From positions 1 through 64,000 of the forward strand of contig NZ_BQHO01000025.1 in the NCBI RefSeq assembly GCF_021601385.1: a DNA stretch of 64,000 nt, written 5' to 3'. Origin of the DNA: Pseudomonas parasichuanensis. GTDB taxonomy: Bacteria; Pseudomonadota; Gammaproteobacteria; Pseudomonadales; Pseudomonadaceae. Position 1 is the first letter of the stretch. The number at the start of each line of letters is the position of its first letter. Positions 32,132 to 40,830 of this stretch are shown in pieces. The notes under the pieces were generated by a model. It searched no databases and was not told the origin of the DNA. It saw only the letters and a list, made by a program, of their open reading frames with translations. Both the position numbers and the translations under genes were made by a program.

Positions 32132-32620
32132 ATGGACGCCATCAATTTTCGCGAGGCCATGACCCACCTCGGCGCTGCCGTGAATGTGATTACCACCGAC
32201 GGCAAGGCTGGCCTCGGCGGGTTCACCGCTTCTGCGGTGTGCAGCGTGACCGACTCGCCGCCCACCCTGCTGTTCTGCATGAACAAGGGCGGGTTCCAGT
32301 ACGAGCGTTTCGTCGAAAACGGCGTGGCCTGCGTCAACGTGCTGCACGGGCGTCAGGAAGACATCTCGCAGACCTTCAGCGGCGCACTCAAGCTCAGTGT
32401 CGAGGACCGTTTCAAGGCTGTTGCCTGGAGCACCTTGCAGACTTCATCGCCGGCCCTTGATGACAGCCTGGTCTCCTTCGACTGTCGCATCGTCCGGGTC
32501 AACGAAGTGGGTACCCATGGCGTATTCATCTGCGAGGTGCAGGCCGTGCGCTTCGGTGCCCACAATGACAGCCTGATGTACTTCAGAAGGCAGTACCACC
32601 GCCTCGCGCAGGCTTGCTGA
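32132..32620 (+). CDS. HpaC-type NAD(P)H:flavin oxidoreductase
   Basis: 162 residues, FMN-binding split-barrel reductase of the HpaC/flavin reductase-like family (FREAMTHLGAAVNVITTDG, GFTASAVCSVTDSPPTLLFC, FVENGVACVNVL). It supplies free reduced flavin to a partner oxygenase; the only candidate here is the LLM monooxygenase on the opposite strand. The start is the ATG five bases after GGAGG; a longer in-frame start lies near the operator and lacks a ribosome site. Divergent from the dioxygenase operon and followed by the TetR gene on the same strand. Confidence 0.9.
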   Translation: MDAINFREAMTHLGAAVNVITTDGKAGLGGFTASAVCSVTDSPPTLLFCMNKGGFQYERFVENGVACVNVLHGRQEDISQTFSGALKLSVEDRFKAVAWSTLQTSSPALDDSLVSFDCRIVRVNEVGTHGVFICEVQAVRFGAHNDSLMYFRRQYHRLAQAC

Positions 32621-32768
32621 GGCGCCCGCCACGCCGCTGAAGGCCGCTGCCAGGCGACCTTTCGGCGGCGATACCATAATCCCGGCTATCAAGGCATCAT
32701 GTGTCCGATGCTCGCGGTTGCAGGCTGCCACCTGCATTCGCGGCAAGTCCGACACATCCGGGGTTTTC

Positions 32769-33488
32769 ATGAACAACAGCGACAATCGCACACCCGATTC
32801 CACGGTGCCGCCCCCCCAGGGCGCTGCTGCGGATGCCAAGCCGGCCGCAATGCCACGCGGCCTCAAGTCGAAGCTGCGTACGCGCAAGAAGCTGATCGAC
32901 TCGGTCCAGCGGCTGATCGCGGTCAAAGGCTTCGAACAGATGACCATCGAGGACATCACCAACGGCGCCGATGTCGGCTTCGGCACCTTCTACAACCACT
33001 TCCACTCCAAGGAAGACATCGCCACGGCCCTGTTCCTCGAGCGGAATCAGGAGATCGAACGGGTCATAGAAGTCATCAGCGCCTCGGAGCAGGATCGCGC
33101 CCTTTCAATCGCCTATGTGCAGAAACTTTTCCTCACCCAGGCCATCCAGAACGAGATCTGGGGTTGGTACATCGTGCGTGCCCATGGCACCCACAAGATC
33201 ATGAGCGACTCATTCAACGAGCAGGCCAAGGCCGACATTGCCCAGGGTGTTGCCCAGGGGCGCTTCGACGTGGCCTGTGTCGATGCTGCGGCACAGATCA
33301 CCATCGCCGGGCTCATCGCCGCGATGCGCAACCTGCTGGAGGGCGAAGCCGCGCCCAACACGGTGAACAATACCGTCGAGTGCTTCATGCGCTTGTACGG
33401 GCTGACGCCCAAGGAGGCGAAGCAGATCGCCAATGTCGAGCTGCCGGCCTATGTGACCGACCTGTTCGCTGGCGGTGAGAGCGCTTGA
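32769..33488 (+). CDS. TetR-family regulator of the meta-cleavage cluster
   Basis: 239 residues with a basic, Pro/Ala-rich N-terminal arm, then a TetR HTH (IEDITNGADVGFGTFYNHFHSK) at about 60-85 and an all-helical ligand domain. Start ATG chosen for MNNSDNRTP; its ribosome site is poor. It sits beside the flavin reductase gene and two ACTGAT-N6-ATCAGT operators and is the obvious candidate to bind them, with a pathway intermediate as inducer. Confidence 0.85.
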   Translation: MNNSDNRTPDSTVPPPQGAAADAKPAAMPRGLKSKLRTRKKLIDSVQRLIAVKGFEQMTIEDITNGADVGFGTFYNHFHSKEDIATALFLERNQEIERVIEVISASEQDRALSIAYVQKLFLTQAIQNEIWGWYIVRAHGTHKIMSDSFNEQAKADIAQGVAQGRFDVACVDAAAQITIAGLIAAMRNLLEGEAAPNTVNNTVECFMRLYGLTPKEAKQIANVELPAYVTDLFAGGESA

Positions 33489-33517
33489 TAAGCGGCCGCC
33501 GTGGCCAAGGCATGTAT

Positions 33518-33540
33518 CGGACTGTGCCTGGCACAGTCCG
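33518..33540. terminator. Perfect hairpin between convergent TetR and permease genes
   Basis: CGGACTGTGC-CTG-GCACAGTCCG: 10-bp perfect stem with a 3-base loop, midway between convergent genes. There is no T-tract on either side, so termination would rest on the stem alone. Nothing else is seen in the 156-bp gap. Confidence 0.45.
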
Positions 33541-33644
33541 AACCTGAGGCGTGTCGGGCCTGGCACTGCAATGCTCCAGGCTTAACATCAGTTGCATAAA
33601 CGCGAGCTTGCACAACCGCCGAAGGCAGCCGCGACGGCTGGCCG

Positions 33645-35036
33645 TTAACGCTGGCCCATGATCTGCAGCAAGCGCGGCCGCTGCTGCCGGGTAACGCAGA
33701 CCAGCAGAATGAACACCGTCACCCCGGCAGTCATCAGCGCCTCGTACCGGTAGGCGTCACTGAACAGCATGTACCCCAGCACCAGCAGGATGCTGGCGAT
33801 CACCAGCCAGGTCAGCCAGGGGAACAACCACATCTTGAAGGCCAGCCGGGTGCCCTCGCGCTCGGCCCGCGCGCGCATGCGCAGTTGCGAGACGGCGATG
33901 GCCAGGTACACCAGCAGCGCGATGGCGCCGGTGGTCGAGAGCAAGAAGCTGAACACCTGGCCTGGGAACGCATAGTTGACGACACAACCGGCAAAACCGG
34001 CCAGGGTCGACAACAGCACGGCCACCACCGGCACACCACTGCGCGTCACCCGACAGGTGATCGGCAGCGCCTCGCCACGGGCGCCCAGGGAGTACAGCAT
34101 CCGCGATGCGGTATACAGCCCCGAGTTCATGCAACTGGTCACCGCCACCAGCACCACCAGGTCGACCAGCAGCTTGGCCCCGGGCACGTTGAGCACCTCC
34201 AGCACCCGCTGGAACGAGCCCACCGCCTTGAGGGCCGGATCGTTCCAGGCCACCAGCGACACCACCAGGAAGATCGATGCCAGGTAGAAGATGGCAATGC
34301 GGTACACCACAAGGTTAGTGGCACGGCGGATCTTCTCTTGCGGCCTGGCGGTCTCGGCCGCGGCGATGGTCACCACCTCCGCGCCGAAGAAGCAGAAGAT
34401 GGTGATCAACACCCCGCCCAGCACCGCCCCCCAGCCATTGGGCACGAAACCGCCATTGGCCCACAGCTGGCCGACACCGGACACCTGGGCCAGCGGCCAG
34501 GCGCCGAACACGGCCAGGCCGCCGACGACGATGAAAGCGATGATCGCCAGCACCTTGACCAGGGCGAACCAGAACTCGAACTCACCGAAATTCTTCACGC
34601 TGACCAGGTTGCTGCAGGCCAGCAGGCCCATGATCAGGAAGGCGAACAGCCAGGACGGCACCCCGGGGAACCAGGCGTGCAGGATGTCTGCGCCGGCAAT
34701 CGCCTCGACCGGGATGATCAGCACCCAGAACCACCAGTACAGCCAGCCGATGGTAAAGCCCGCCCAGGGCCCGATGGCTTCCCCGGCGTAGGTCGAGAAC
34801 GAGCCGCTGTTGGGGTTGGCCACCGCCATCTCGCCGAGCATGCGCATCACCAGCAGCACCAGCAGCCCGGTCATGGCGTAGGAGATGAGGATGGCCGGGC
34901 CCGCCGAGGCGATGGCGTTGGAAGAGCCGATGAACAGGCCGGCACCGATGATGCCGGCAATCGAGATCATCGAGACCTGGCGGGAGGTCAGGCCATGTTG
35001 CAGGGAACGCTGTTGTTCTTGTTGGAGCGACGTCAT
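33645..35036 (-). CDS. GabP-like amino acid permease (APC family)
   Basis: 463 residues, twelve membrane spans. Segments GLTSRQVSMISIAGIIGAGL, IGWLYWWFWVLIIP, LVSVKNFGEFEFWFALVKVLAI and SCMNSGLYTASRMLYSLGARG match E. coli GabP closely. It probably imports GABA or another omega-amino acid. The start is the ATG with GAAGG six bases upstream; the longer frame is not supported. Downstream of a RidA gene and of livKHMGF on the same strand. An SSADH-like gene a few kb away would be consistent with GABA or delta-amino acid use, but the link is inference. Confidence 0.87.
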   Translation of the reverse strand: MTSLQQEQQRSLQHGLTSRQVSMISIAGIIGAGLFIGSSNAIASAGPAILISYAMTGLLVLLVMRMLGEMAVANPNSGSFSTYAGEAIGPWAGFTIGWLYWWFWVLIIPVEAIAGADILHAWFPGVPSWLFAFLIMGLLACSNLVSVKNFGEFEFWFALVKVLAIIAFIVVGGLAVFGAWPLAQVSGVGQLWANGGFVPNGWGAVLGGVLITIFCFFGAEVVTIAAAETARPQEKIRRATNLVVYRIAIFYLASIFLVVSLVAWNDPALKAVGSFQRVLEVLNVPGAKLLVDLVVLVAVTSCMNSGLYTASRMLYSLGARGEALPITCRVTRSGVPVVAVLLSTLAGFAGCVVNYAFPGQVFSFLLSTTGAIALLVYLAIAVSQLRMRARAEREGTRLAFKMWLFPWLTWLVIASILLVLGYMLFSDAYRYEALMTAGVTVFILLVCVTRQQRPRLLQIMGQR

Positions 35037-35100
35037 CTGAAACCTTCGATCGGCTGCGCCGTTGCACGGGCAACGGCGAGACTTAAGCAAATACCGCCCT

Positions 35101-35448
35101 TCAGGTGGCGGCCGTGATGATGAGTTCCACCAGCATGCCGGGCTTGGCCATGCGGGCCTGGCCGGTGGAGCGCGCCGGGGCGTGGGCCTTGTCTACCCAG
35201 GCGTCCCACACGCTGTTCACGGCTTCGAAGTCCCGCAGGTCATCGAGCCAGAGGATCGCGTTGAGGATCTTGCGTTTGTCGCTGCCGGCCAGTTCCAGCA
35301 GGTGGTCGATCTTGGCCAGCACCTCGCGGGTCTGCTCGGCGGCCGAGGTGCCGGGCGTGCCCACCTGCCCGGTCAGGTACACCACGCCGTTGTGTTTGAC
35401 GGCATGGTGAACACGGGTATCGAATTGGTATCGCTCAATTTCAGTCAC
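35101..35448 (-). CDS. RidA/YjgF-family protein
   Basis: 115 residues from a GTG start (an alternative GTG is three codons upstream). Motifs: VVYLTGQVGTPG, AEQTREVLAKIDHLLELAGSD, LNAILWLDDL; the catalytic-Arg position of RidA, usually in the form R-x-x-x..., is replaced by the ARSTGQARMAKPGMLVELIITA region, which retains an Arg. RidA proteins hydrolyse reactive enamines/imines released by PLP or flavin enzymes. It lies between livF and the GabP-like gene, possibly in one transcript. Confidence 0.85.
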   Translation of the reverse strand: MTEIERYQFDTRVHHAVKHNGVVYLTGQVGTPGTSAAEQTREVLAKIDHLLELAGSDKRKILNAILWLDDLRDFEAVNSVWDAWVDKAHAPARSTGQARMAKPGMLVELIITAAT

Positions 35449-35545
35449 AGCACACACTCGCTTTGATGGATATACAAGACACGGCTATTGCGTCCAATGC
35501 CGATGGAGCCGGGGGCTGCTTTGCAGCCCTTTTGCGGCACGGACA

Positions 35546-36262
35546 TCACTCCCCCAGGTAAGCCTTCTGCACCTGCTTGTCATGCAGCAGATCCTGGCAG
35601 CTGCCGGTCAGGGCAATGCGCCCGGAGTCGATCACGTAGGCGCGGTCGCAGGTCTGCAGGGCCAGGCGGGCGTTCTGCTCCACCAGCAACAGGGTCACCC
35701 CGCCCTTCACCACCTCGCGGATGGTTTCGAAGATCTTCTGCACGATGATCGGCGCCAGGCCCATGGACGGCTCGTCCAGCAGCAGCAACTTCGGCTTGCC
35801 CATCAGCGCGCGGGAGATCGCCAGCATCTGCTGCTCGCCGCCGGACATGGTCCCGGCCAGCTGGAACGCGCGCTCTTTGAGGCGTGGGAAGATGCCGTAC
35901 ATGCGCTCGATGTCGGCGTCGATGGCGTCCTTGCCGTCGCGGCGCGAATACGCGCCCATCTCGAGGTTTTCGTGCACGGTCAGCTTGGGGAAGATGCCGC
36001 GCCCCTCCGGCACCAGCGCCAGCCCCTCGCGGATCAGGTCGAACCCCTTGATCGCCGCGTGGGCCTTGCCATCGAAGGTGATCTGCCCGGCGTTGGGCTT
36101 GAGCAGCCCGGCGAGGGTCTTGAGGGTGGTGGTCTTGCCCGCGCCGTTGGCGCCGATCAGCGCGACCATCTCGCCCTGGGCCACGTTCAGGTCGATGCCC
36201 TTGATCGCCTGGATGGCGCCGTAGGCAACCTGCAGGCCGTTCACTTGCAGAATGTTGTTCAT
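35546..36262 (-). CDS. livF: Branched-chain amino acid-type ABC transporter ATPase
   Basis: 238 residues. Walker A GANGAGKTT, signature MSGGEQQM, Walker B LLLLDEPSMGLAP; the LivF form (YGAIQAIKGIDL). The start is the ATG overlapping the livG stop by four bases; a long frame upstream is a shadow of livG. One of two nucleotide-binding subunits of the importer. Confidence 0.95.
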   Translation of the reverse strand: MNNILQVNGLQVAYGAIQAIKGIDLNVAQGEMVALIGANGAGKTTTLKTLAGLLKPNAGQITFDGKAHAAIKGFDLIREGLALVPEGRGIFPKLTVHENLEMGAYSRRDGKDAIDADIERMYGIFPRLKERAFQLAGTMSGGEQQMLAISRALMGKPKLLLLDEPSMGLAPIIVQKIFETIREVVKGGVTLLLVEQNARLALQTCDRAYVIDSGRIALTGSCQDLLHDKQVQKAYLGE

Positions 36263-37032
36263 GCCACTGCCTCCGCGCCCAGATAGGCCTCGATCACCTT
36301 GGGGTCCTTGCGCACGTCGGCCGGCAGGCCGTCGGCGATCTTGCGGCCGAATTCCAGCACGGTGATGTGGTCGCACAGGCCCATCACCAGCTTCACATCG
36401 TGCTCGATCAGCAGCACCGTCTTGCCGTCTGCCTGCATCTTGCACATCAGCTGGCGCAGGCCTTCGGTTTCCGAGGCGTTCATGCCCGCCGCCGGCTCGT
36501 CGAGGGCGATCAGCTTGGGCTCGGTGGCCAGCGCCCGGGCGATCTCCAGGCGGCGCTGGTCGCCGTAGGAGAGGTTCTTGGCCAACTCGCCGACCAGGTG
36601 GGCGATGCCCACGTAGTCCAGCCAATGCCGCGCGGCCTGGCGGATCTCGCGCTCTTCACGCACACAGGCCGGGGTGCGCAGGATGGCGCCGAACACCCCG
36701 CTGCGGGTGCGCACATGGCGGCCGATCATCACGTTTTCCAGGGCAGTCATGTTGTGGAACAGGCGGATGTTCTGGAAGGTCCGCGAGATACCCGCCTCCA
36801 CCACCTTGTGCGGCTTGCTGATCAGCAACGGCTTGCCGTCGAACACCACCCGCCCCTGCTCGGCCCGGTACAGCCCGGTGAGCACGTTGAACAGGGTGGT
36901 CTTGCCGGCGCCGTTGGGGCCAAGCAGGCCGCGGATCTCGCCGCGGCGGATGCTCAGGTCGATGCCGTGCAGGGCCTGCAGGCCGCCGAAGAACTTGCTC
37001 ACCTGGTGCAGCTCGAGAAGGATGTCGCTCAT
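36259..37032 (-). CDS. livG: Branched-chain amino acid-type ABC transporter ATPase
   Basis: 257 residues. Walker A GPNGAGKTT, the LivG-type insertion around SRTFQNIRLFHNMTALENVMIG, signature LSYGDQRRLEIARAL, Walker B LIALDEPAAGMN. Overlaps livM stop and livF start by four bases each, a fully coupled operon. Confidence 0.95.
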   Translation of the reverse strand: MSDILLELHQVSKFFGGLQALHGIDLSIRRGEIRGLLGPNGAGKTTLFNVLTGLYRAEQGRVVFDGKPLLISKPHKVVEAGISRTFQNIRLFHNMTALENVMIGRHVRTRSGVFGAILRTPACVREEREIRQAARHWLDYVGIAHLVGELAKNLSYGDQRRLEIARALATEPKLIALDEPAAGMNASETEGLRQLMCKMQADGKTVLLIEHDVKLVMGLCDHITVLEFGRKIADGLPADVRKDPKVIEAYLGAEAVA

Positions 37033-38276
37033 GCCTTGTCCGCCTCTTTGATCGGGAGTTCGAAGGATGCTTCGCTGGCCGGGGCCTGCACGGCAGTGGC
37101 CAGGGCCGCCGCGTCCGGCGCAAGCTCAGGGTCGCCATCGTGCAGCTCGGCGCGGCGGCGGTCGGACGGCCACAGGCCCTCGGGGCGAAAACGCATGACC
37201 AGGATCAGCGCCAGGCCGAACACCAGCATGCGCAGGGTCGAGGCATCCAGCACGTTGCGCAGGATGTCGCGGCTGATGAAGGTGACGTTGTCCATCACCC
37301 AGGGCTGGACCCAGTTGACCAGGTCACGGAACAGCTCGGGCATCACCGACAGGATCAGCGCCCCCAGCACCACGCCACGGATCGAGCCCATGCCACCGAG
37401 CACCACCATGGCCAGGACCATGATCGACTCCATCAGGGTGAACGACTCGGGGCTGACGAAGCCCTGGTAGCTGGAAAACAGCACGCCCGACACGCCGCCG
37501 AAGGTGGCGCCCATGGCGAACGCCAGCAGCTTGAGGTTGCGCTTGTTCAGGCCCATGGCCTCGGCGGCCACTTCGTCCTCGCGCAGGGCCATCCAGGCCC
37601 GGCCGATGCGGGACACCTCCAGGCGCTTGGACAGCACGATGCACAGGATCACGATGAACAGGAAGAACAGGTAGTAGCTGATCACCGGCGACACCGGCAG
37701 GCCGAACAGGCTCCAGCTCTGCTGCAACGACAGCAAGGGCGCGGCACCCTCCCCCGGCGCATGCATCCAGGCCCCGCCATCGATGTGCAATGGCGCGATA
37801 TTGCTGATGCCCTGCGGGCCGTTGGTGAGGTTCACCGGCTGGTCGAGGTTGTTCATGAAGATGCGGATGATCTCGCCGAAGCCCAGGGTGACGATTGCCA
37901 GGTAGTCGCCGCGCAGCTTGAGCACTGGCGCGCCGATCAACACGCCACAGATCGCCGCAGCCACGGCGGCCAGCGGGATGATCACCCAGATCGGCCAGTC
38001 CATCACGCCGCTGGCCAGGCCCGCCAGGTTCAGGTGTGGCGAGGCGAGCAAGGCGTACAGGTAGGCGCCGATGGCGTAGAAGCCGATGTAGCCCATGTCG
38101 AGCAGGCCGGCGTAGCCGATGACGATGTTCAGGCCCAGCGCCAGCAACACGTAGAGCATGGCGAAACCGAGGATGCGCACCCAGGTCGGGCCGAGCATGG
38201 GGATCGCCTCGATCAGGAACGGCAAGGCGATGAAGGCAAGGATCAGCAACAGGTACTGGCTTTTGAGGTTTTTCAT
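37029..38276 (-). CDS. livM: Branched-chain amino acid-type ABC permease
   Basis: 415 residues, about ten membrane spans. NIVIGYAGLLDMGYIGFYAIG and LKLRGDYLAIVTLGFGEIIR are LivM signatures. A C-terminal hydrophilic tail of about 40 residues, rich in Ala/Glu/Asp, extends past the last helix. The ATG five bases after AGGGGG is chosen; a second ATG is one codon upstream. Confidence 0.94.
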   Translation of the reverse strand: MKNLKSQYLLLILAFIALPFLIEAIPMLGPTWVRILGFAMLYVLLALGLNIVIGYAGLLDMGYIGFYAIGAYLYALLASPHLNLAGLASGVMDWPIWVIIPLAAVAAAICGVLIGAPVLKLRGDYLAIVTLGFGEIIRIFMNNLDQPVNLTNGPQGISNIAPLHIDGGAWMHAPGEGAAPLLSLQQSWSLFGLPVSPVISYYLFFLFIVILCIVLSKRLEVSRIGRAWMALREDEVAAEAMGLNKRNLKLLAFAMGATFGGVSGVLFSSYQGFVSPESFTLMESIMVLAMVVLGGMGSIRGVVLGALILSVMPELFRDLVNWVQPWVMDNVTFISRDILRNVLDASTLRMLVFGLALILVMRFRPEGLWPSDRRRAELHDGDPELAPDAAALATAVQAPASEASFELPIKEADKA

Positions 38277-38286
38277 CATTGCCCCC

Positions 38287-39225
38287 TTACGCCCGGTCGG
38301 CCTGGCGTTCGCCAAGCAGGCCGTTGGGCCGCAACAGCAGCACCAGGATCAGCACCGCGAAGGCGAAGATGTCCTGGTAGTTGGCCCCCAGGAAGCCACC
38401 GGTGAGTTGCCCGGTGTAGCCCGCCGCCAGCGACTCGATCAGCCCCAGCAGCAAGCCGCCGGCCATGGCCCCGAACAGGTTGCCGATACCGCCGAGCACC
38501 GCCGCCGAGAAGGCTTTGAGGCCCAGCAGCAGGCCCATGTAGGCGTCGGCCTGGCCGTAGTTGACCGCCCGCATCACCCCGGCGATGGCCCCCAGGCTGG
38601 CACCGATCAGGAAGGTGGCGCTGATCACCCGGTTGATGTTGATGCCCATCAGCCCGGCCACTTCCTGGTTCTGCGCGGTGGCGCGCATGGCCTTGCCCAG
38701 GCGGGTCTTGTCCACCAGCAGCCACAGGCCGAGCATGATCACCACGGCGATCAGCATGATCGACAGCTGCACGTTGGTGACGGTGGCGCCGAACACCTCC
38801 ACCGGGCGGGTTTCGACCACCTCCGGGAAGGTCTTGTAGCCGCGCCCCCAGATCATCATCGCCAGGTTCTGCAGGGCGATGGAGATGCCGATGGCGAGGA
38901 TCAGCGGGGTCAGCCGCGGTGCCTTGCGCAGGGGCCGGTAGGCGTATTTCTCCATGCCCTGGGCCAGCAGCATGCACACCACCACCGCGGCCATGATCGC
39001 CAGCAGCAAGGTGATCAGCCCAGGGGCGAAGCCGGCGCCGGCCAGCATCGTCAGGACTGAAATGGTGACCATGGCGCCGACCATCACCACTTCGCCGTGG
39101 GCGAAGTTGATCAGGCCGATGATGCCGTAGACCATGGTGTAGCCCAGGGCTACCAGGGCGTAGATGCTGCCCAGCACCAGGCCGTTGAGGATCTGTTGCA
39201 ACAAGATATCGAAGTTACCGTCCAC
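38287..39225 (-). CDS. livH: Branched-chain amino acid-type ABC permease
   Basis: 312 residues, eight or so membrane spans. LVLGSIYALVALGYTMVYGI and LINFAHGEVVMVGA near the N-terminus are typical LivH. Start is GTG (VDGNFDILLQQ) with GAGGA eight bases upstream; a 14-codon longer frame lacks a ribosome site. Pairs with LivM to form the channel. Confidence 0.94.
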   Translation of the reverse strand: MDGNFDILLQQILNGLVLGSIYALVALGYTMVYGIIGLINFAHGEVVMVGAMVTISVLTMLAGAGFAPGLITLLLAIMAAVVVCMLLAQGMEKYAYRPLRKAPRLTPLILAIGISIALQNLAMMIWGRGYKTFPEVVETRPVEVFGATVTNVQLSIMLIAVVIMLGLWLLVDKTRLGKAMRATAQNQEVAGLMGININRVISATFLIGASLGAIAGVMRAVNYGQADAYMGLLLGLKAFSAAVLGGIGNLFGAMAGGLLLGLIESLAAGYTGQLTGGFLGANYQDIFAFAVLILVLLLRPNGLLGERQADRA

Positions 39226-39357
39226 GAGCTGAATCCTCGAAACTGCGTTGTCGTTGGCGCGCAGCAACTGCTGCTGCGCGCCAACAGGCCTGGCAGGTAG
39301 GAATAAATCTTCTTGTTATGTGGCGGGCTGGGGCCCGCTTGTTATTTGGGGTGAAGC

Positions 39358-40506
39358 TCAGTCGCGCTCGACCGACAGGGTCTTCCAGCCGCCGTCGGCG
39401 AACTGGAACACGGTGGCCGCCGGGCTCTTGAGGTTGCCCTGGTCGTCGAAGGCGATGGTGCCGGTCACGCCTTCATAGCTCTGGCTCTTGAGCACGGGCA
39501 GGTACAGCTTGGGATCGTCGGACCCGGCCTTGACCATGGCGTTGATCGCAGCCCAGGTAGCGTCGTAGGCAGCCGGCGACGACTGCACCACGCCCACGCC
39601 GAACTTGTCCTTGAGCTTCTGCTCGAAGGCCGCGCCCTTGGGCATTTCCAGCAATGGGGTGCCGTAGTTCCAGGCGTAGGTACCTTCGGCGGCGCTGCCG
39701 GCCATCTGCTTGAACGAGTCGTTGGGCAGGTTGCCGATGTTCATGAAGCGCGCCTTCAGGCCCAGGTTCTTCATCTGCTTGGCCATGGGCGCAGCCTGGT
39801 AATCCAGGGCGGCGAAGAACACCGCATCGGCCTTTTGCGCCTTGGCGGTGGTGAGGATGGCGTTGAAGTCGGTGGACTTGTCGTTGGTGTACTCGCGCAC
39901 CACCACGTTGCCGCCGGCGGCCTTGACCGCCTTGGTCACTTCGTCGGCCAGGCCCTGGCCGTAGGCGGTACGGTCATCGAAGATGGCGATGCGCTTGGCG
40001 TCGAGCTTGCTGACCAGGTAGTTGCCGGCGTAGCGGCCGAGGGTGGCGTCGTCGTTGACCACGCGGAACACCGAGGGGATGCCCTGTTGGGTCAGGGTGG
40101 GGTTGGTGGCCGACGGTGAGATCTGCGGGATGCCGGCGGCGGCGTAGATTTTCGACGCCGGGATGCTGGTGCCGGAGTTGTAGTGGCCGATCACCACCGC
40201 CACTTTCGAGTCCACCAGCCGTTGCGCGACGGCGGTGCCGGTACGCGGGTCGGCGACATCGTCTTCGGACACCAGTTTGAACTGGGCCACCTTGTCACCG
40301 ATTTTCAGTTGCTGCTGGTTGGCCTCTTCCACGGCGATCTGGATGCCGTGCTCGACGTCCTGCCCCTGATGCGCCGAAGGCCCGGTCAGCGGGCCGGCAA
40401 AGCCGATCCTGACGGTTTCGACGTCCGCTGCGTGGGCCGTCCCCATGGCCATCAGCAAGGTTACCGCGGTGGCGAGGGCTGTACGCCCCCCGTTGTTCTT
40501 ATACAT
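39358..40506 (-). CDS. livK: Periplasmic branched-chain amino acid-type binding protein
   Basis: 382 residues. Signal peptide ending AMGTAHA before ADVETVRIG, then Leu/Ile/Val-binding protein fold (GFAGPLTGPSAHQGQDVEHG; VIGHYNSGTSIPAS; ISPSATNPTLT). Start ATG has GGGAG six bases upstream. First gene of livKHMGF, with a 130-bp gap to livH that could allow excess binding protein. Could bind other amino acids or small acids; the ligand cannot be read from the sequence. Confidence 0.93.
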   Translation of the reverse strand: MYKNNGGRTALATAVTLLMAMGTAHAADVETVRIGFAGPLTGPSAHQGQDVEHGIQIAVEEANQQQLKIGDKVAQFKLVSEDDVADPRTGTAVAQRLVDSKVAVVIGHYNSGTSIPASKIYAAAGIPQISPSATNPTLTQQGIPSVFRVVNDDATLGRYAGNYLVSKLDAKRIAIFDDRTAYGQGLADEVTKAVKAAGGNVVVREYTNDKSTDFNAILTTAKAQKADAVFFAALDYQAAPMAKQMKNLGLKARFMNIGNLPNDSFKQMAGSAAEGTYAWNYGTPLLEMPKGAAFEQKLKDKFGVGVVQSSPAAYDATWAAINAMVKAGSDDPKLYLPVLKSQSYEGVTGTIAFDDQGNLKSPAATVFQFADGGWKTLSVERD

Positions 40507-40584
40507 GCTCAGCTCCCAGTTTGATTGGACGAACCTCGACATCACTTACCGCATGCGAATTGGCCAGAACGCCGTCGCACTTGT

Positions 40585-40612
40585 AAGATAACAGTCAGCA
40601 GGCAACTGTCAA
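40585..40612 (-). promoter_or_regulatory. Sigma70-type promoter of livK
   Basis: Minus strand TTGACA-N16-TATCTT, a perfect -35 and a 4/6 -10, about 80 bp upstream of the livK start. It lies in the 324-bp region between livK and the GntR gene; the remainder contains AT-rich segments (for example TGATAACATATGG near 40705) but no palindrome that I could assign confidently to the GntR protein. Confidence 0.6.
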
Positions 40613-40830
40613 TGGGTGTATGCTGTGGCAGTCGGTAAAAGAATCTTGCGGGCGACGAACGATCCGCGGGGCACAACAGGGTCGCCACTCGCTGGTCAGA
40701 TGTTTGATAACATATGGCGACTACATCACCGCTGGTTGGCTACGGATCCCGCCGCATACGGCTCGAGGGCTGCGCGCAACCTGCGGATCACAACCGTGAT
40801 GAGCCAATCAGTTTCAGGAGCAACCCTTCT

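Noticed and set aside
33551-33567. Sigma54-like TGGCAC..TGC sequence on the plus strand
   Set aside because: GG and GC elements are separated by nine bases instead of ten, and no gene follows on that strand.
35528-35556. Terminator-like GGGCTGC-TTT-GCAGCCCTTTT on the plus strand
   Set aside because: Both flanking genes (RidA and livF) are on the minus strand, where no T-tract follows the stem; it is more likely a lone REP fragment.
35546-36625. 359-codon frame starting upstream of livF
   Set aside because: Its first 121 codons overlap livG in another frame and have shadow composition; the LivF start is the ATG overlapping the livG stop.
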